Shown here in pieces: positions 25,341-34,118 of a stretch of 44,939 nt of DNA; position 1 is the stretch's first letter; every line of letters begins with the position of its first letter. Origin of the DNA: Hyphomicrobiaceae bacterium (GTDB lineage Bacteria > Pseudomonadota > Alphaproteobacteria > Rhizobiales > Hyphomicrobiaceae); the NCBI GenBank assembly GCA_023384095.1, contig JAHDXT010000031.1, positions 1 to 44,939 of the forward strand, read 5' to 3'. The notes under the pieces are model-generated. The model saw only the letters and a program-made list of their open reading frames with translations. It was not told the DNA's origin and made no database searches. A program made the translations under genes and the position numbers.

Positions 25341-26527
25341 TCCCAGAACCCCAGCCGCTCGTTGAGGAACAGCTGCGCGAGCACCATCTTGTGCACTTCG
25401 GATGCTCCATCGCCGAGGCGCGCCAGACGAGCATACCGGTACATCCATTCGAGCGGCGTGTCCTTGGAATACCCCTTGGCGCCGCAAAGCTGAATCGCCG
25501 TGTCCACGGCGTGGTGGAGCGCTTCGGAGACGACGACCTTGGCCATCGATATTTCCTTGCGGGCGAAGGACCCCTGGTCCAGCCGCCACGCCGCTCTCAT
25601 CGTCAATAGCCGCCCGATGTCCACGTTCATGGCAGCTTCGCCGATCATCCAGCGGACGCCTTCACGATCGGCCAGTCGAGAGCCGAAGCTCCTCCGCTCG
25701 GCGACGTAATCGGCCGCGATCTCGAGGGCGCGCTTGGCCATGCCGGTCCACCGCATGCAGTGGGTCAAGCGCGCCGGCCCCAGCCGCATCTGTGTCAACT
25801 TCAGGCCATCGCCGACGTTCAAGAGGCGATTCTCATCGGGGATTTCGAGGCCCTCGTAGACGATCTCGCTATGCCCGCCGATATCCTCTGGCCCCATGAT
25901 GCCGATCTGCCGTTCGACTCGCCATCCGGGCTGATCGGCATGGTACAGGAAGGCGGTCAGGCCGCGGCGAGGATCATCCGAGGTGCGAGCGATCAGTATG
26001 AAATGCTTCGCCGCGCCGCCGCCCGTAATGAACCACTTGCGGCCATGCACGACCCAGCGATCGCCTTCCCGGGTCGCCGTGGTCATCATCATCGAGGGGT
26101 CGGACCCGGCGCCCGGCGCCGGCTCCGTCATGGCAAAGGCAGATTGCACGTCGCCGTCGATGATCGGCTGCAGCCAGCGATCCTTGGCCGGTTCGGGAAG
26201 AATTCGGTCGAGCACCAGCATCGTGCCGTCGTCCGGCGCGGCGCAATTGAAGCACACCGGGCCGAAGATCGACCGGTTCATTTCCTCGTAGCACGCTGCC
26301 ATGCCGACGAACGGCAGGCCTTGGCCGCCCCGTGCCTTGGGCATCTGCAGTGCCCAGAGGCCGGCCTCCTTGACCTTGCGGCGAACCCTCTTCAGCACCG
26401 GAACCGCAATATTCTCGTGCTCGTCGTAATGCTTCCGGTCCGCCTCCAGCGGCAGGATCTCGTCCTGGACGAACTCTCTGACCCGGGAGCGGTAATCTTC
26501 GAGGGCCTTGGGCAGCGCAAAGTCCAT
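25334..26527 (-). CDS. Acyl-CoA dehydrogenase of the ACAD10/11 (LvaC-like) type
   Basis: 397 aa. FAD segment AFAMTEPAPGAGSDPS, then WFITGGGAAKH, and a C-terminal RLGDGASEVHKMVLAQ. In this subgroup the usual catalytic EGT is replaced by a DG-x-x-E-V-H motif, as in ACAD10/11. These enzymes act after the kinase, eliminating phosphate from a phosphoacyl-CoA to give an enoyl-CoA. ATG 26527 has an excellent GGAGGAAAA upstream; the longer frame is rejected since it runs through the promoter region. It is the first gene of the lva-like operon, preceded by a TGCGGAAC-N4-TTTCA element. Confidence 0.93.
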   Translation of the reverse strand: MDFALPKALEDYRSRVREFVQDEILPLEADRKHYDEHENIAVPVLKRVRRKVKEAGLWALQMPKARGGQGLPFVGMAACYEEMNRSIFGPVCFNCAAPDDGTMLVLDRILPEPAKDRWLQPIIDGDVQSAFAMTEPAPGAGSDPSMMMTTATREGDRWVVHGRKWFITGGGAAKHFILIARTSDDPRRGLTAFLYHADQPGWRVERQIGIMGPEDIGGHSEIVYEGLEIPDENRLLNVGDGLKLTQMRLGPARLTHCMRWTGMAKRALEIAADYVAERRSFGSRLADREGVRWMIGEAAMNVDIGRLLTMRAAWRLDQGSFARKEISMAKVVVSEALHHAVDTAIQLCGAKGYSKDTPLEWMYRYARLARLGDGASEVHKMVLAQLFLNERLGFWEW

Positions 26528-26684
26528 CGGTGATTTTCCTCCGCAGGACCAGCGGCTCGAGCGGCGGGAGAGTCGAGGTCGGGCCTGAGGTCTGACAGTC
26601 CTACCGCACCAGCATCCAGCCGCCATCGACCAAGCCGCAACCCGATGGTCGGCAGCCGGCAGCGCCCTCGGACCTGCGCGTTTC

Positions 26685-26713
26685 AAGTTCCCGTCTATCG
26701 ACGGGCGTGTCAA
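26685..26713 (-). promoter_or_regulatory. Predicted promoter of the lva-like operon, with internal inverted repeat
   Basis: On the minus strand a perfect -35 TTGACA (26708-26713), 17 nt and a poor -10 GAACTT (26685-26690). The conserved element ends 8 nt upstream of the -35. The spacer contains a perfect inverted repeat CCCGTC-TATC-GACGGG (26690-26705), which could be a second operator or a chance hairpin. The exact -10 is uncertain. Confidence 0.4.
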
Positions 26714-26721
26714 TGCTATTC

Positions 26722-26738
26722 TGAAAATGTGTTCCGCA
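26722..26738 (-). promoter_or_regulatory. Regulon element copy 3: TGCGGAAC-N4-TTTCA
   Basis: On the minus strand this reads TGCGGAACACATTTTCA toward the acyl-CoA dehydrogenase at 26527. It lies in the 338-nt divergent region and is 26 nt upstream of the rightward promoter at 26765, so it might affect both directions. Confidence 0.75.
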
Positions 26739-26764
26739 TTACGGCTGATGCCGTCGCGATCACG

Positions 26765-26793
26765 TTGACGCACCACGCAATCCACTATACGAT
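26765..26793 (+). promoter_or_regulatory. Predicted promoter of the four-cysteine protein/second ABC operon
   Basis: TTGACG (26765-26770), 17 nt and TACGAT (26788-26793) predict a start near 26800, which gives a leader of about 65 nt before GTG 26866. Confidence 0.45.
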
Positions 26794-26865
26794 CCCTGAT
26801 CGGAATACCGAATGACATTCATAATACTGAACGATGGCTGTGCGGCATCGTCAATTGGGGGGGCT

Positions 26866-27897
26866 GTGGACGTTCCGTTGCACGAGTGGGGCAGGCGCCT
26901 CAGTGACACGTTGCGTGCGGCCCTGGTCCGGGAGGACTACGCTGCTGCTGGACGACTCGCGCGCGAGGGCGACGGCCAGGCCAGGAGCCTCGCCAAGGAA
27001 TACGCATTCATGATCCGTGGACTGGATCTGACCATTCAGATCCTGCTGCGGCTGCTTGGTGAGACTATCGAGCATTCGAAACCACAGACCGGTTCACGGA
27101 CCGGTTCTGCGGCGGCCGACGACCTGGTTGATCTCGTCTGTCGCTTTCGTGCCGGCCTCGCCGGCTCCTCGGAGCGTGCGCCCGAAGCGCGACAGCCGCT
27201 GGCAGACGAGCTGGCCTCGGCGGGGCGCGTCCTGGGGGCATCTCGGGCTCGGTTCGAGGAGCAGCAGGCCCAGCTGGCACAGGATGCGCTGGAGGCCATC
27301 GAGGAGCAGGACGGGAAGCGCGCCTTGGCACACCTGGATGCGAAGGAAAACCTCGGTTACATGCCGCTTCACGATCTCCTCGTTCGCTTCATGGCTGACA
27401 GCTTCGCCTGGGTGCTGCGGCACTATGGCCCGGACGAGTTGCTGCGCTTTCATCTCGCCACGGCGGAGGCTCAGCGGCCAGGCTTCGAGAAGTGGGAAGG
27501 CATGTCGGCGGCCGAGTTTGCTCGGACGAGCGCGTTCCTTCTCAAGCAGCATATGGGCGAAGTCACGGTCGACGAGGATGCCGAGAAGTTCACCATAAGC
27601 CAAACGCCCTGCGGCAGCGGTGGCAGACTGCAACGCAGCGGCGCCTATTCCGGTCCGACCGCCCTTCCATGGGTTACGACACGCGGGCCGCTCACCTTCG
27701 GTCAGCCCCGCTTGCCCGTGTATTGCAGCCATTGCGCCATATGGAACGGCACAGCCACGTTGCGCTGGTTCGGTCACGCGCAGTGGGTGTTCGAGAATCC
27801 TGCCCGCAGTGACGGGGGATGCACGCTGCACATCTACAAACGGTCCGACGGGGCTCCGCCGGAATATGCCGCGATGGTTGCAGTGCCTAACGATTGA
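26866..27897 (+). CDS. Unrecognised protein with a C-terminal four-cysteine motif
   Basis: I do not recognise this family. From GTG 26866 (preceded by GGGGGGG at 26857-26863) it has 343 aa; ATG 26812 is in frame and would add 18 residues but lies very close to the predicted transcription start. Residues 1-180 are helical and rich in Ala, Arg and Glu. Residues about 230-343 form a different, beta-like domain with CGSGGRL (Cys249), YCSHC (Cys287, Cys290) and GGCTLHIYK (Cys319), plus several Trp. Four cysteines suggest a zinc or iron-sulfur site. There is no signal peptide or membrane segment. It precedes the second ABC transporter by 86 nt and is probably co-transcribed, so a role in sensing, processing or detoxifying that transporter's substrate is possible. 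Confidence 0.82.
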   Translation: MDVPLHEWGRRLSDTLRAALVREDYAAAGRLAREGDGQARSLAKEYAFMIRGLDLTIQILLRLLGETIEHSKPQTGSRTGSAAADDLVDLVCRFRAGLAGSSERAPEARQPLADELASAGRVLGASRARFEEQQAQLAQDALEAIEEQDGKRALAHLDAKENLGYMPLHDLLVRFMADSFAWVLRHYGPDELLRFHLATAEAQRPGFEKWEGMSAAEFARTSAFLLKQHMGEVTVDEDAEKFTISQTPCGSGGRLQRSGAYSGPTALPWVTTRGPLTFGQPRLPVYCSHCAIWNGTATLRWFGHAQWVFENPARSDGGCTLHIYKRSDGAPPEYAAMVAVPND

Positions 27898-27983
27898 CCA
27901 ACGTCAAGAGCCGTCATTCGAGGCTTCGATAGGCTCGCCTCGAGCACGCGAAGTCCGTCAGCGTGGTCCGGAGTACGGTGGGG

Positions 27984-28731
27984 ATGGGCGAGAATATCAT
28001 TCTCGAAACCGTTGACCTGAGGAAGGAATTCCGGGGCACCGTCGCTGTCGACGGCGTCAGCCTTTCGGTGCGCGAAGGAACGGTGCACGCCCTGATCGGT
28101 CCCAATGGCGCCGGCAAGACGACGCTTTTCAATCTGATCACCAAGTTCCTGCAGCCGACCGCGGGATCGATCCGCTACAAGGGCGAGGACATCACCCATG
28201 CGCGCGCCGCCGACCTGCCGCAGCAGGGCATGGTGCGCTCCTTCCAGATTTCCGCGATCTTTCCGCATCTCACCGTTCTCGAGAACGTCCGCGTGGCGCT
28301 TCAGCGGGTCTGCGGCGCGTCGTTCTACATCTGGAAATCCGATGCGAGCACGCGTCACCTCAACGAGCGCGCGCAGGAGCTCCTTGAGGCGGTCGGGCTG
28401 AAGGATTTCATCCATCGGCAGGCCGTCGAGCTGCCTTATGGCCGCAAACGCGCGCTCGAGATCGCCACCACATTGGCGCTCGAGCCGGAGATGCTGCTGC
28501 TCGACGAGCCGATGGCTGGAATGACGTCGAAAGACATCATCCGTATTTCCGAGCTGATCCGTCGGATCGCCGAGCATCGAACCATCGTCATGATAGAGCA
28601 CAAGATGAAGGTGGTGGCCGATCTTTCCGATACCATCACGGTGCTGTCCCGCGGCCGCATCCTGGCCGAGGGGCCTTACGAGGGGGTATCGCAGAATCCG
28701 GATGTCATAGAGGCCTATATGGGGACGGGTC

Positions 28732-28742
<11 letters not shown>
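27984..28742 (+). CDS. livG: Branched-chain-type ABC transporter ATPase LivG (system 2)
   Basis: 252 aa: Walker [13 protein letters not shown], LivG-type signature LPYGRKRALEIA, Walker B MLLLDEPMAGM and the tail QNPDVIEAYMG. ATG 27984 is chosen because family homology begins there; GTG 27963 would add seven residues. It overlaps livF by 11 nt. Here the gene order is livG-livF-SBP-livH-livM, unlike the SBP-first order at 13759, so the two systems are independent acquisitions rather than a local duplication. Confidence 0.92.
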
Positions 28743-29469
<727 letters not shown>

Positions 29470-29578
29470 AAAACGAGAATACACCCGAAAGCGACGGCGA
29501 CGTTCGTGCGCGATCGCGCGAGCGGCCGCTTCGTTTCCACTGGAGCCAAACAGCGATACATCAACTTGGGAGGAAGCT

Positions 29579-30781
29579 ATGCGACTTGGTTTGGTTTGCG
29601 CCTCGGCACTGGCGTTGCTGTTGAGTGCCGGTCCGTCTGTGGCCGACAAGAGCCCGGTGAAGATCGGGGTTCTGAACGATCAGAGCGGGCTTTATGCGGA
29701 CCTTTCCGGCCTCGGGTCGGTCGAAGCCGCGCGGATGGCAATCGAGGACTTCGGCGGCAAGCTTTTCGGGGCTCCCATCGAGCTCGTTCATGCCGATCAC
29801 AAGAACAGGGCCGACCTGGCCTCCACCATCGCCCGCGAATGGTTCGATAACTCCAAGGTCGATGCCATCGCGGATCTGACGGCGTCGTCCGTCGCACTCG
29901 CGGTTCAGGAGCTGGCGCGCGAGCGCAGCAAATTCGCGATACACACCTCGGGCGCAACGTCCCGCCTCACCGGCGACGCGTGCTCGCCGACCGGTGTGCA
30001 CTGGGCCTACGATACTTACGCTCTGGCGAACGGAACGGCGCGCGCTCTCGTCGCCGAAGGGCAGGACACGTGGTTCTTTCTGACTGCCGACTACGCATTC
30101 GGGCATTCCCTCGAGAAGGACACCGGAGCGATGGTCGAGAAGATGGGAGGCAAGGTGCTCGGCGCCGTCAGGCATCCACTCGACAATCAGGATTTCTCCT
30201 CCTATCTGATGCAGGCTCAAGCCTCCAAGTCGAAAATGATCGGCTTGGCCAATGCGAGCTCCGACACGCTGAATGCCATTCGCCAGGCGAAAGAGTTCGG
30301 CCTGGTGAGCATGGGCCAGAGGCTGGCCGCCTTGCTGCTGTTCATTACCGACATACACGCCGTCGGACTGGAGGCGGCGCAGGAGCTGGTGCTGACTACC
30401 GGCTTCTATTGGGATCGGGACGAAAAAACGCGTGCTTGGTCGGAAAGGTTCAACAAGCGTCGGGGGCACATGCCGACCATGATCCAGGCTGGCACCTATT
30501 CGGCAATCCTGCACTTCCTGAAGGCGGTCGAGGCCGCGGGAACCAAGGAGCCGAAAGCCGTGATGGAAAAAATGCGCGCGATGCGCGTCGACGACTTTTT
30601 CGGTAACGGCGGCTATCTGCGCGAGGACGGCCGCATGGTCCACGACATGTATCTCGTGCGCGTGAAGAAGCCGGGGCAATCGAAGGGACCCTGGGACTAT
30701 TTCGAGGTCATCCGGACGATCCCTGGAGATGAGGCCTTCCGCCCGATGAAAGATGGCGGGTGCAAGTATGTGAAGAACTGA
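29579..30781 (+). CDS. Periplasmic substrate-binding protein of ABC system 2
   Basis: 400 aa. The signal peptide covers about residues 1-22 (MRLGLVCASALALLLSAGPS then VA) before DKSPVKIGVLNDQSG. It is a type-I periplasmic binding fold with ADLTASSVALAVQELA, HTSGATSRLTG and a C-terminal DGGCKYVKN. The last segment and the aromatic-rich ligand region are typical of the group that binds aromatic or other organic acids rather than leucine, but the ligand cannot be assigned. GGGAGGAAG lies just upstream of ATG 29579. A strong hairpin after its stop may make this gene the most highly expressed of the operon. Confidence 0.92.
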   Translation: MRLGLVCASALALLLSAGPSVADKSPVKIGVLNDQSGLYADLSGLGSVEAARMAIEDFGGKLFGAPIELVHADHKNRADLASTIAREWFDNSKVDAIADLTASSVALAVQELARERSKFAIHTSGATSRLTGDACSPTGVHWAYDTYALANGTARALVAEGQDTWFFLTADYAFGHSLEKDTGAMVEKMGGKVLGAVRHPLDNQDFSSYLMQAQASKSKMIGLANASSDTLNAIRQAKEFGLVSMGQRLAALLLFITDIHAVGLEAAQELVLTTGFYWDRDEKTRAWSERFNKRRGHMPTMIQAGTYSAILHFLKAVEAAGTKEPKAVMEKMRAMRVDDFFGNGGYLREDGRMVHDMYLVRVKKPGQSKGPWDYFEVIRTIPGDEAFRPMKDGGCKYVKN

Positions 30782-30793
30782 TCCGGCGAATGT

Positions 30794-30820
30794 CGGAGCG
30801 CCTGCCCGACAGGCGCTCCG
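30794..30820 (+). terminator. Strong hairpin after the binding-protein gene (partial terminator or mRNA stabiliser)
   Basis: A perfect 11-bp stem starting 13 nt after the stop: CGGAGCGCCTG (30794-30804), loop CCCGA, CAGGCGCTCCG (30810-30820). No T-run follows, so read-through into livH is expected. Such hairpins commonly protect binding-protein mRNA from 3' decay and create an excess of binding protein over permease. Confidence 0.6.
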
Positions 30821-30932
30821 CGGCTTCTTACAAACGCGGACCCGAGGGTCCGGTGGCGAGGCTGGGCGGGAGCGGTCTCTTCGCGGGGTGAGACCGCCAT
30901 CGCAAAATGGCCTCGCGGGAGGGCTGGCGACC

Positions 30933-31820
30933 ATGCTGTTCGAATTGCTGGGAGTGCCGCCGCAGGCGCTGTTCGCACAGCTCCTGATCGGGCTCGTCAA
31001 CGGTTCGTTCTATGCCGCCCTGAGCCTGGGCCTGGCGGTTATCTTCGGGATGCTGAACATCATCAATTTCGCTCACGGGGCGCTGTATATGGCGGGCGCA
31101 TTCGTGGCCTGGATGCTGTTGCACCATTTCGGAATCCCCTTTTGGGCGTCACTCGTCCTGTCACCGCTCATCGTGGCCGTCTTCGGGATGGCGCTGGAGC
31201 GCGTGCTGCTCTCGCGGCTCTATCATCTCGACCACATTTACGGACTGCTGGCGACCTTTGGCCTCGTGCTTCTGATCGAAGGGACGTTTCGCCAGCTCTA
31301 TGGCGTATCCGGCCGGGGGTATCCCACGCCGGAGGTTCTCAAGGGCGGCTGGAACCTGGGCTTCATGTTCCTGCCGAACTATCGCGCCTTCGTGCTCGTT
31401 GCGGCGCTCGCCGTCTGTTTTGGGGCGTGGTTCTTCATCGAGCGCACCCGCATCGGTTCCTACCTTCGGGCTGGCACGGAGAACGCCAGATTGCTTCAGG
31501 CATTCGGCGTCAACGTGCCCCGCATGATGACGCTCACCTTCGGGCTCGGGGTCGCACTCGCTGCCTTCACCGGCGTGCTTGCCGCGCCGATCTACCAGGT
31601 TCACCCGCTGATGGGGTTCAACATCATCATCATCGTCTTTGCCGTGGTGGTGGTCGGCGGGATGGGTTCGATTCTGGGGGCGATCGTGACCGGATTGGCG
31701 CTAGGCGTCGCCGAAGGTTTCACCCGGGTGTTCTATCCCGAGGCCTCCGCCACAGTGATCTTCGTCATCATGGCTGTCGTCCTGCTGATCCGGCCACAGG
31801 GCCTGTTCGGGCGCCGTTAG
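30933..31820 (+). CDS. livH: Branched-chain-type ABC transporter permease LivH (system 2)
   Basis: 295 aa from ATG 30933, which is preceded by GGGAGGG at 30917-30923; the in-frame ATG at 30888 would place this Shine-Dalgarno inside the gene. It has about eight membrane segments. Hallmarks are FGMLNIINFAHGALYMAGA, VVVGGMGSILGAIVTG and the C-terminal IRPQGLFGRR. It follows the hairpin at 30794-30820, and livM starts 16 nt downstream. Confidence 0.92.
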   Translation: MLFELLGVPPQALFAQLLIGLVNGSFYAALSLGLAVIFGMLNIINFAHGALYMAGAFVAWMLLHHFGIPFWASLVLSPLIVAVFGMALERVLLSRLYHLDHIYGLLATFGLVLLIEGTFRQLYGVSGRGYPTPEVLKGGWNLGFMFLPNYRAFVLVAALAVCFGAWFFIERTRIGSYLRAGTENARLLQAFGVNVPRMMTLTFGLGVALAAFTGVLAAPIYQVHPLMGFNIIIIVFAVVVVGGMGSILGAIVTGLALGVAEGFTRVFYPEASATVIFVIMAVVLLIRPQGLFGRR

Positions 31821-31836
31821 GGGAAGAAGCGCTGTC

Positions 31837-32823
31837 ATGGCGGAAAGAGAAGCGTATGCCCTTCGAAGTGAGGTGTCCGGCTGGGAAGCGCGGCAGGGCG
31901 CCGAGCGCGGCCGTCTGATTTTCGCGGCCATTGCCGTCCTTGCACTCATCTGCGCGCCATTCGCGGTCTATCCCGTATTCCTGATGAAGGTGCTGTGCTT
32001 CGCGCTGTTTGCATGCGCATTCAATCTCCTGCTGGGCTATGGCGGATTGCTGTCTTTCGGTCACGCCGCCTATTATGGTACGGCGGCCTATATCGCAGCG
32101 CATACCATCAAGGTCTGGGGCCTGTCGCCTGAGCTCGGCCTGCTCGCCGGGACCCTGGCCAGCGCCTTGCTGGGCCTGGTGGTCGGCTGGCTATCGATTC
32201 GGCGCGCCGGCATTTACTTTGCCATGATCACGCTGGCTTTTGCCCAGATGATCTATTTCTTTGCCTTGCAGGCGCCGTTCACGAAAGGTGAGGACGGCAT
32301 CCAAGCGGTGCCGCGTGGCTACCTTTTCGGAGTGATCGACCTGCGGCCGGACCTTACGCTCTATTATCTGATCCTGGCGATTTTCCTGTTCGGCTTCTAC
32401 GTCGTCTACCGCACGATCCACTCGCCATTCGGGCTGGTGCTCAAGGCCATCCGGGAGAACGAGCCGCGGGCCATATCTCTCGGCTACCGCACTGAGCGTT
32501 TCAAGCTGGCGACGTTCGTCGTTTCGGCCGCACTGGCCGGCTTGGCCGGCGCGGCGACCGTGCTGGTATTTCAGCTTGCCTCGCTGACGTACGTCCACTG
32601 GCAAACCTCGGGCGAGGTCGTGATCATGACGCTCCTGGGGGGCATGGGCACGATTCTCGGTCCGTTCGTCGGCGCCATCGTCGTCGTGACCCTGCAGACC
32701 CACCTCGCCGCCTTCGGCGCCTGGCTCAACATCATCCTCGGCGCGATCTTTCTGGCTTGCGTGCTCCTGTTCCGCGAAGGCATCGTCGGGATCGCCCAGA
32801 AGCGCCTCAAGAAGCTGTTGTGA
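31837..32823 (+). CDS. livM: Branched-chain-type ABC transporter permease LivM (system 2)
   Basis: 328 aa with LivM motifs GYGGLLSFGHAAYYG, the coupling-helix region VLKAIRENEPRAISLGY, and the late LGGMGTILGPFVGAIVV segment. About nine hydrophobic segments follow a hydrophilic N terminus of about 27 residues. It is the last gene of the rightward operon and convergent with the frameshifted acyl-CoA dehydrogenase; a hairpin lies at 32846-32863. Confidence 0.92.
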   Translation: MAEREAYALRSEVSGWEARQGAERGRLIFAAIAVLALICAPFAVYPVFLMKVLCFALFACAFNLLLGYGGLLSFGHAAYYGTAAYIAAHTIKVWGLSPELGLLAGTLASALLGLVVGWLSIRRAGIYFAMITLAFAQMIYFFALQAPFTKGEDGIQAVPRGYLFGVIDLRPDLTLYYLILAIFLFGFYVVYRTIHSPFGLVLKAIRENEPRAISLGYRTERFKLATFVVSAALAGLAGAATVLVFQLASLTYVHWQTSGEVVIMTLLGGMGTILGPFVGAIVVVTLQTHLAAFGAWLNIILGAIFLACVLLFREGIVGIAQKRLKKLL

Positions 32824-32845
32824 ACTTTCATCTGGCCCGTTCGTA

Positions 32846-32863
32846 CCTCGGCGGACGCCGAGG
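32846..32863. terminator. Hairpin in the convergent gap after livM
   Basis: CCTCGGCG-GA-CGCCGAGG is a perfect inverted repeat 23 nt after the livM stop, between two converging operons. The lack of a T-run on either side makes intrinsic termination uncertain. Confidence 0.4.
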
Positions 32864-32968
32864 CAGGCACCGCCGATCATTCTGCGGCCTGAGCTGGAGC
32901 GTCGTGCGTTTGGGACGCATATCGGGCGAGCTCGAAAAGCCCGCTCCCGCCTTTCCGAGAAGCCAGCC

Positions 32969-34118
32969 TCAGGCGGTTGCTTCGCGGATCAGGTTGCGGG
33001 CGATGACCAGTTGCTGGATCTGACTGGTGCCCTCATACAGGCGATAGAGCCGCACATCGCGATAGAACCGCTCCACCGGATAATCGGCCATATAGCCGGC
33101 GCCGCCGAAGATCTGCACCGCGCGATCGGCGACCCGCCCCACCATTTCGCTGGCGAACAGTTTCGAGCATGACGCCTCCGTCGACACGTTCGCGCCGGAG
33201 TCACGCCGCCGGGCGGCGTCGATCACCATGCAACGCGCGGCATAGGATTCCGCCCTGCTGTCTGCCAGCATGGCCTGAACAAGCTGGAAATTGGCAATGG
33301 GCTGGCCGAACTGGCGGCGTTCCAAGGCGTAGGTCAGGGCTTCATGAATCAGGCGCTGTGCGGCTCCCACGCACATGGCCGCGATGTGCAGCCGGCCGCG
33401 GTCGAGCGTGCGCATCGCAGTCTTGAAGCCCAGGCCCTCGACACCGCCCAACAGCGCCGAAGCGGGTGCACGGCAATGGTCGAGGATGACATCGCAGGTA
33501 TGCGCCCCCCTTTGCCCCATCTTCCGGTCCGGCTTGCCGAGCGACAACCCCGCGCTCCCTGCGTCCACGAGGAAGGCCGATATGCCGGCGGCCCCCTCGC
33601 CTCGGGTGCGGGCGAACACGGTGAACAAGCCGGCATGGGGTGCGTTGGTGATGAAGCGCTTGGTGCCGTTCAGCACATAATCATCCCCGTCGCGGACGGC
33701 GGAGCACCGCAGCGAGGCGGCATCGGAGCCCGCCTCGGGCTCGGTGAGCGCAAACGAGGCGATGAGCTCGCCCGAGGCCATGCGCGGAAGATATCGGCGC
33801 TTCTGCTCCTCCGTGCCGTCCAGGATGAGACCAAGGCTTCCGATGCCGTTGTTGGTGCCGATGAGCGAGCGAAATGCAGGCGAGGCCCAGCCCAACTCGA
33901 ACACGACCAGGACCTCTTCCTCCATGGTCAGTCCCAGGCCGCCATAGGCCTCTGGGATCGTCAGTCCGAAGAAGCCGAGCTTGCGCATTTCCGCAACGAT
34001 TTCGGGGGGGGATCGCGTCGTCCTCCGCGATGCGCTCCTCCATAGGAACCAGGCGCTCGCGAACGAAGCGGGCGATCGTCTCCAGCAACTGCTCGAAGAC
34101 GTCCTGATTTCTGATCAT
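32969..34118 (-). pseudogene. Acyl-CoA dehydrogenase interrupted by a +1 frameshift in a G8/C8 tract
   Basis: The two parts of one acyl-CoA dehydrogenase lie in different frames. Codons from ATG 34118 give MIRNQDVFEQLLETIARF and run to DDAIPP; the remainder, starting MRKLGFFGLTIPEAYGG, continues in another frame to the stop at 32969. The break coincides with eight consecutive G (34004-34011, C on the coding strand). With seven, the reading joins as AIPPEIVAEMRKLG and yields a normal 382-aa protein with FALTEPEAGSD, the C-terminal IFGGAGYMADYPVERFYRD and the catalytic Glu in YEGTSQIQ. It may be a true lesion, slippage-based switching, or a sequencing error. In the operon it is an AtuD-like second acyl-CoA dehydrogenase after the carboxylase genes. 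Confidence 0.88.

Noticed and set aside
29508-29519. Palindrome GCGCGATCGCGC upstream of binding protein 2
   Set aside because: Such CG-rich palindromes arise easily in this composition; no promoter geometry or second copy supports a function.
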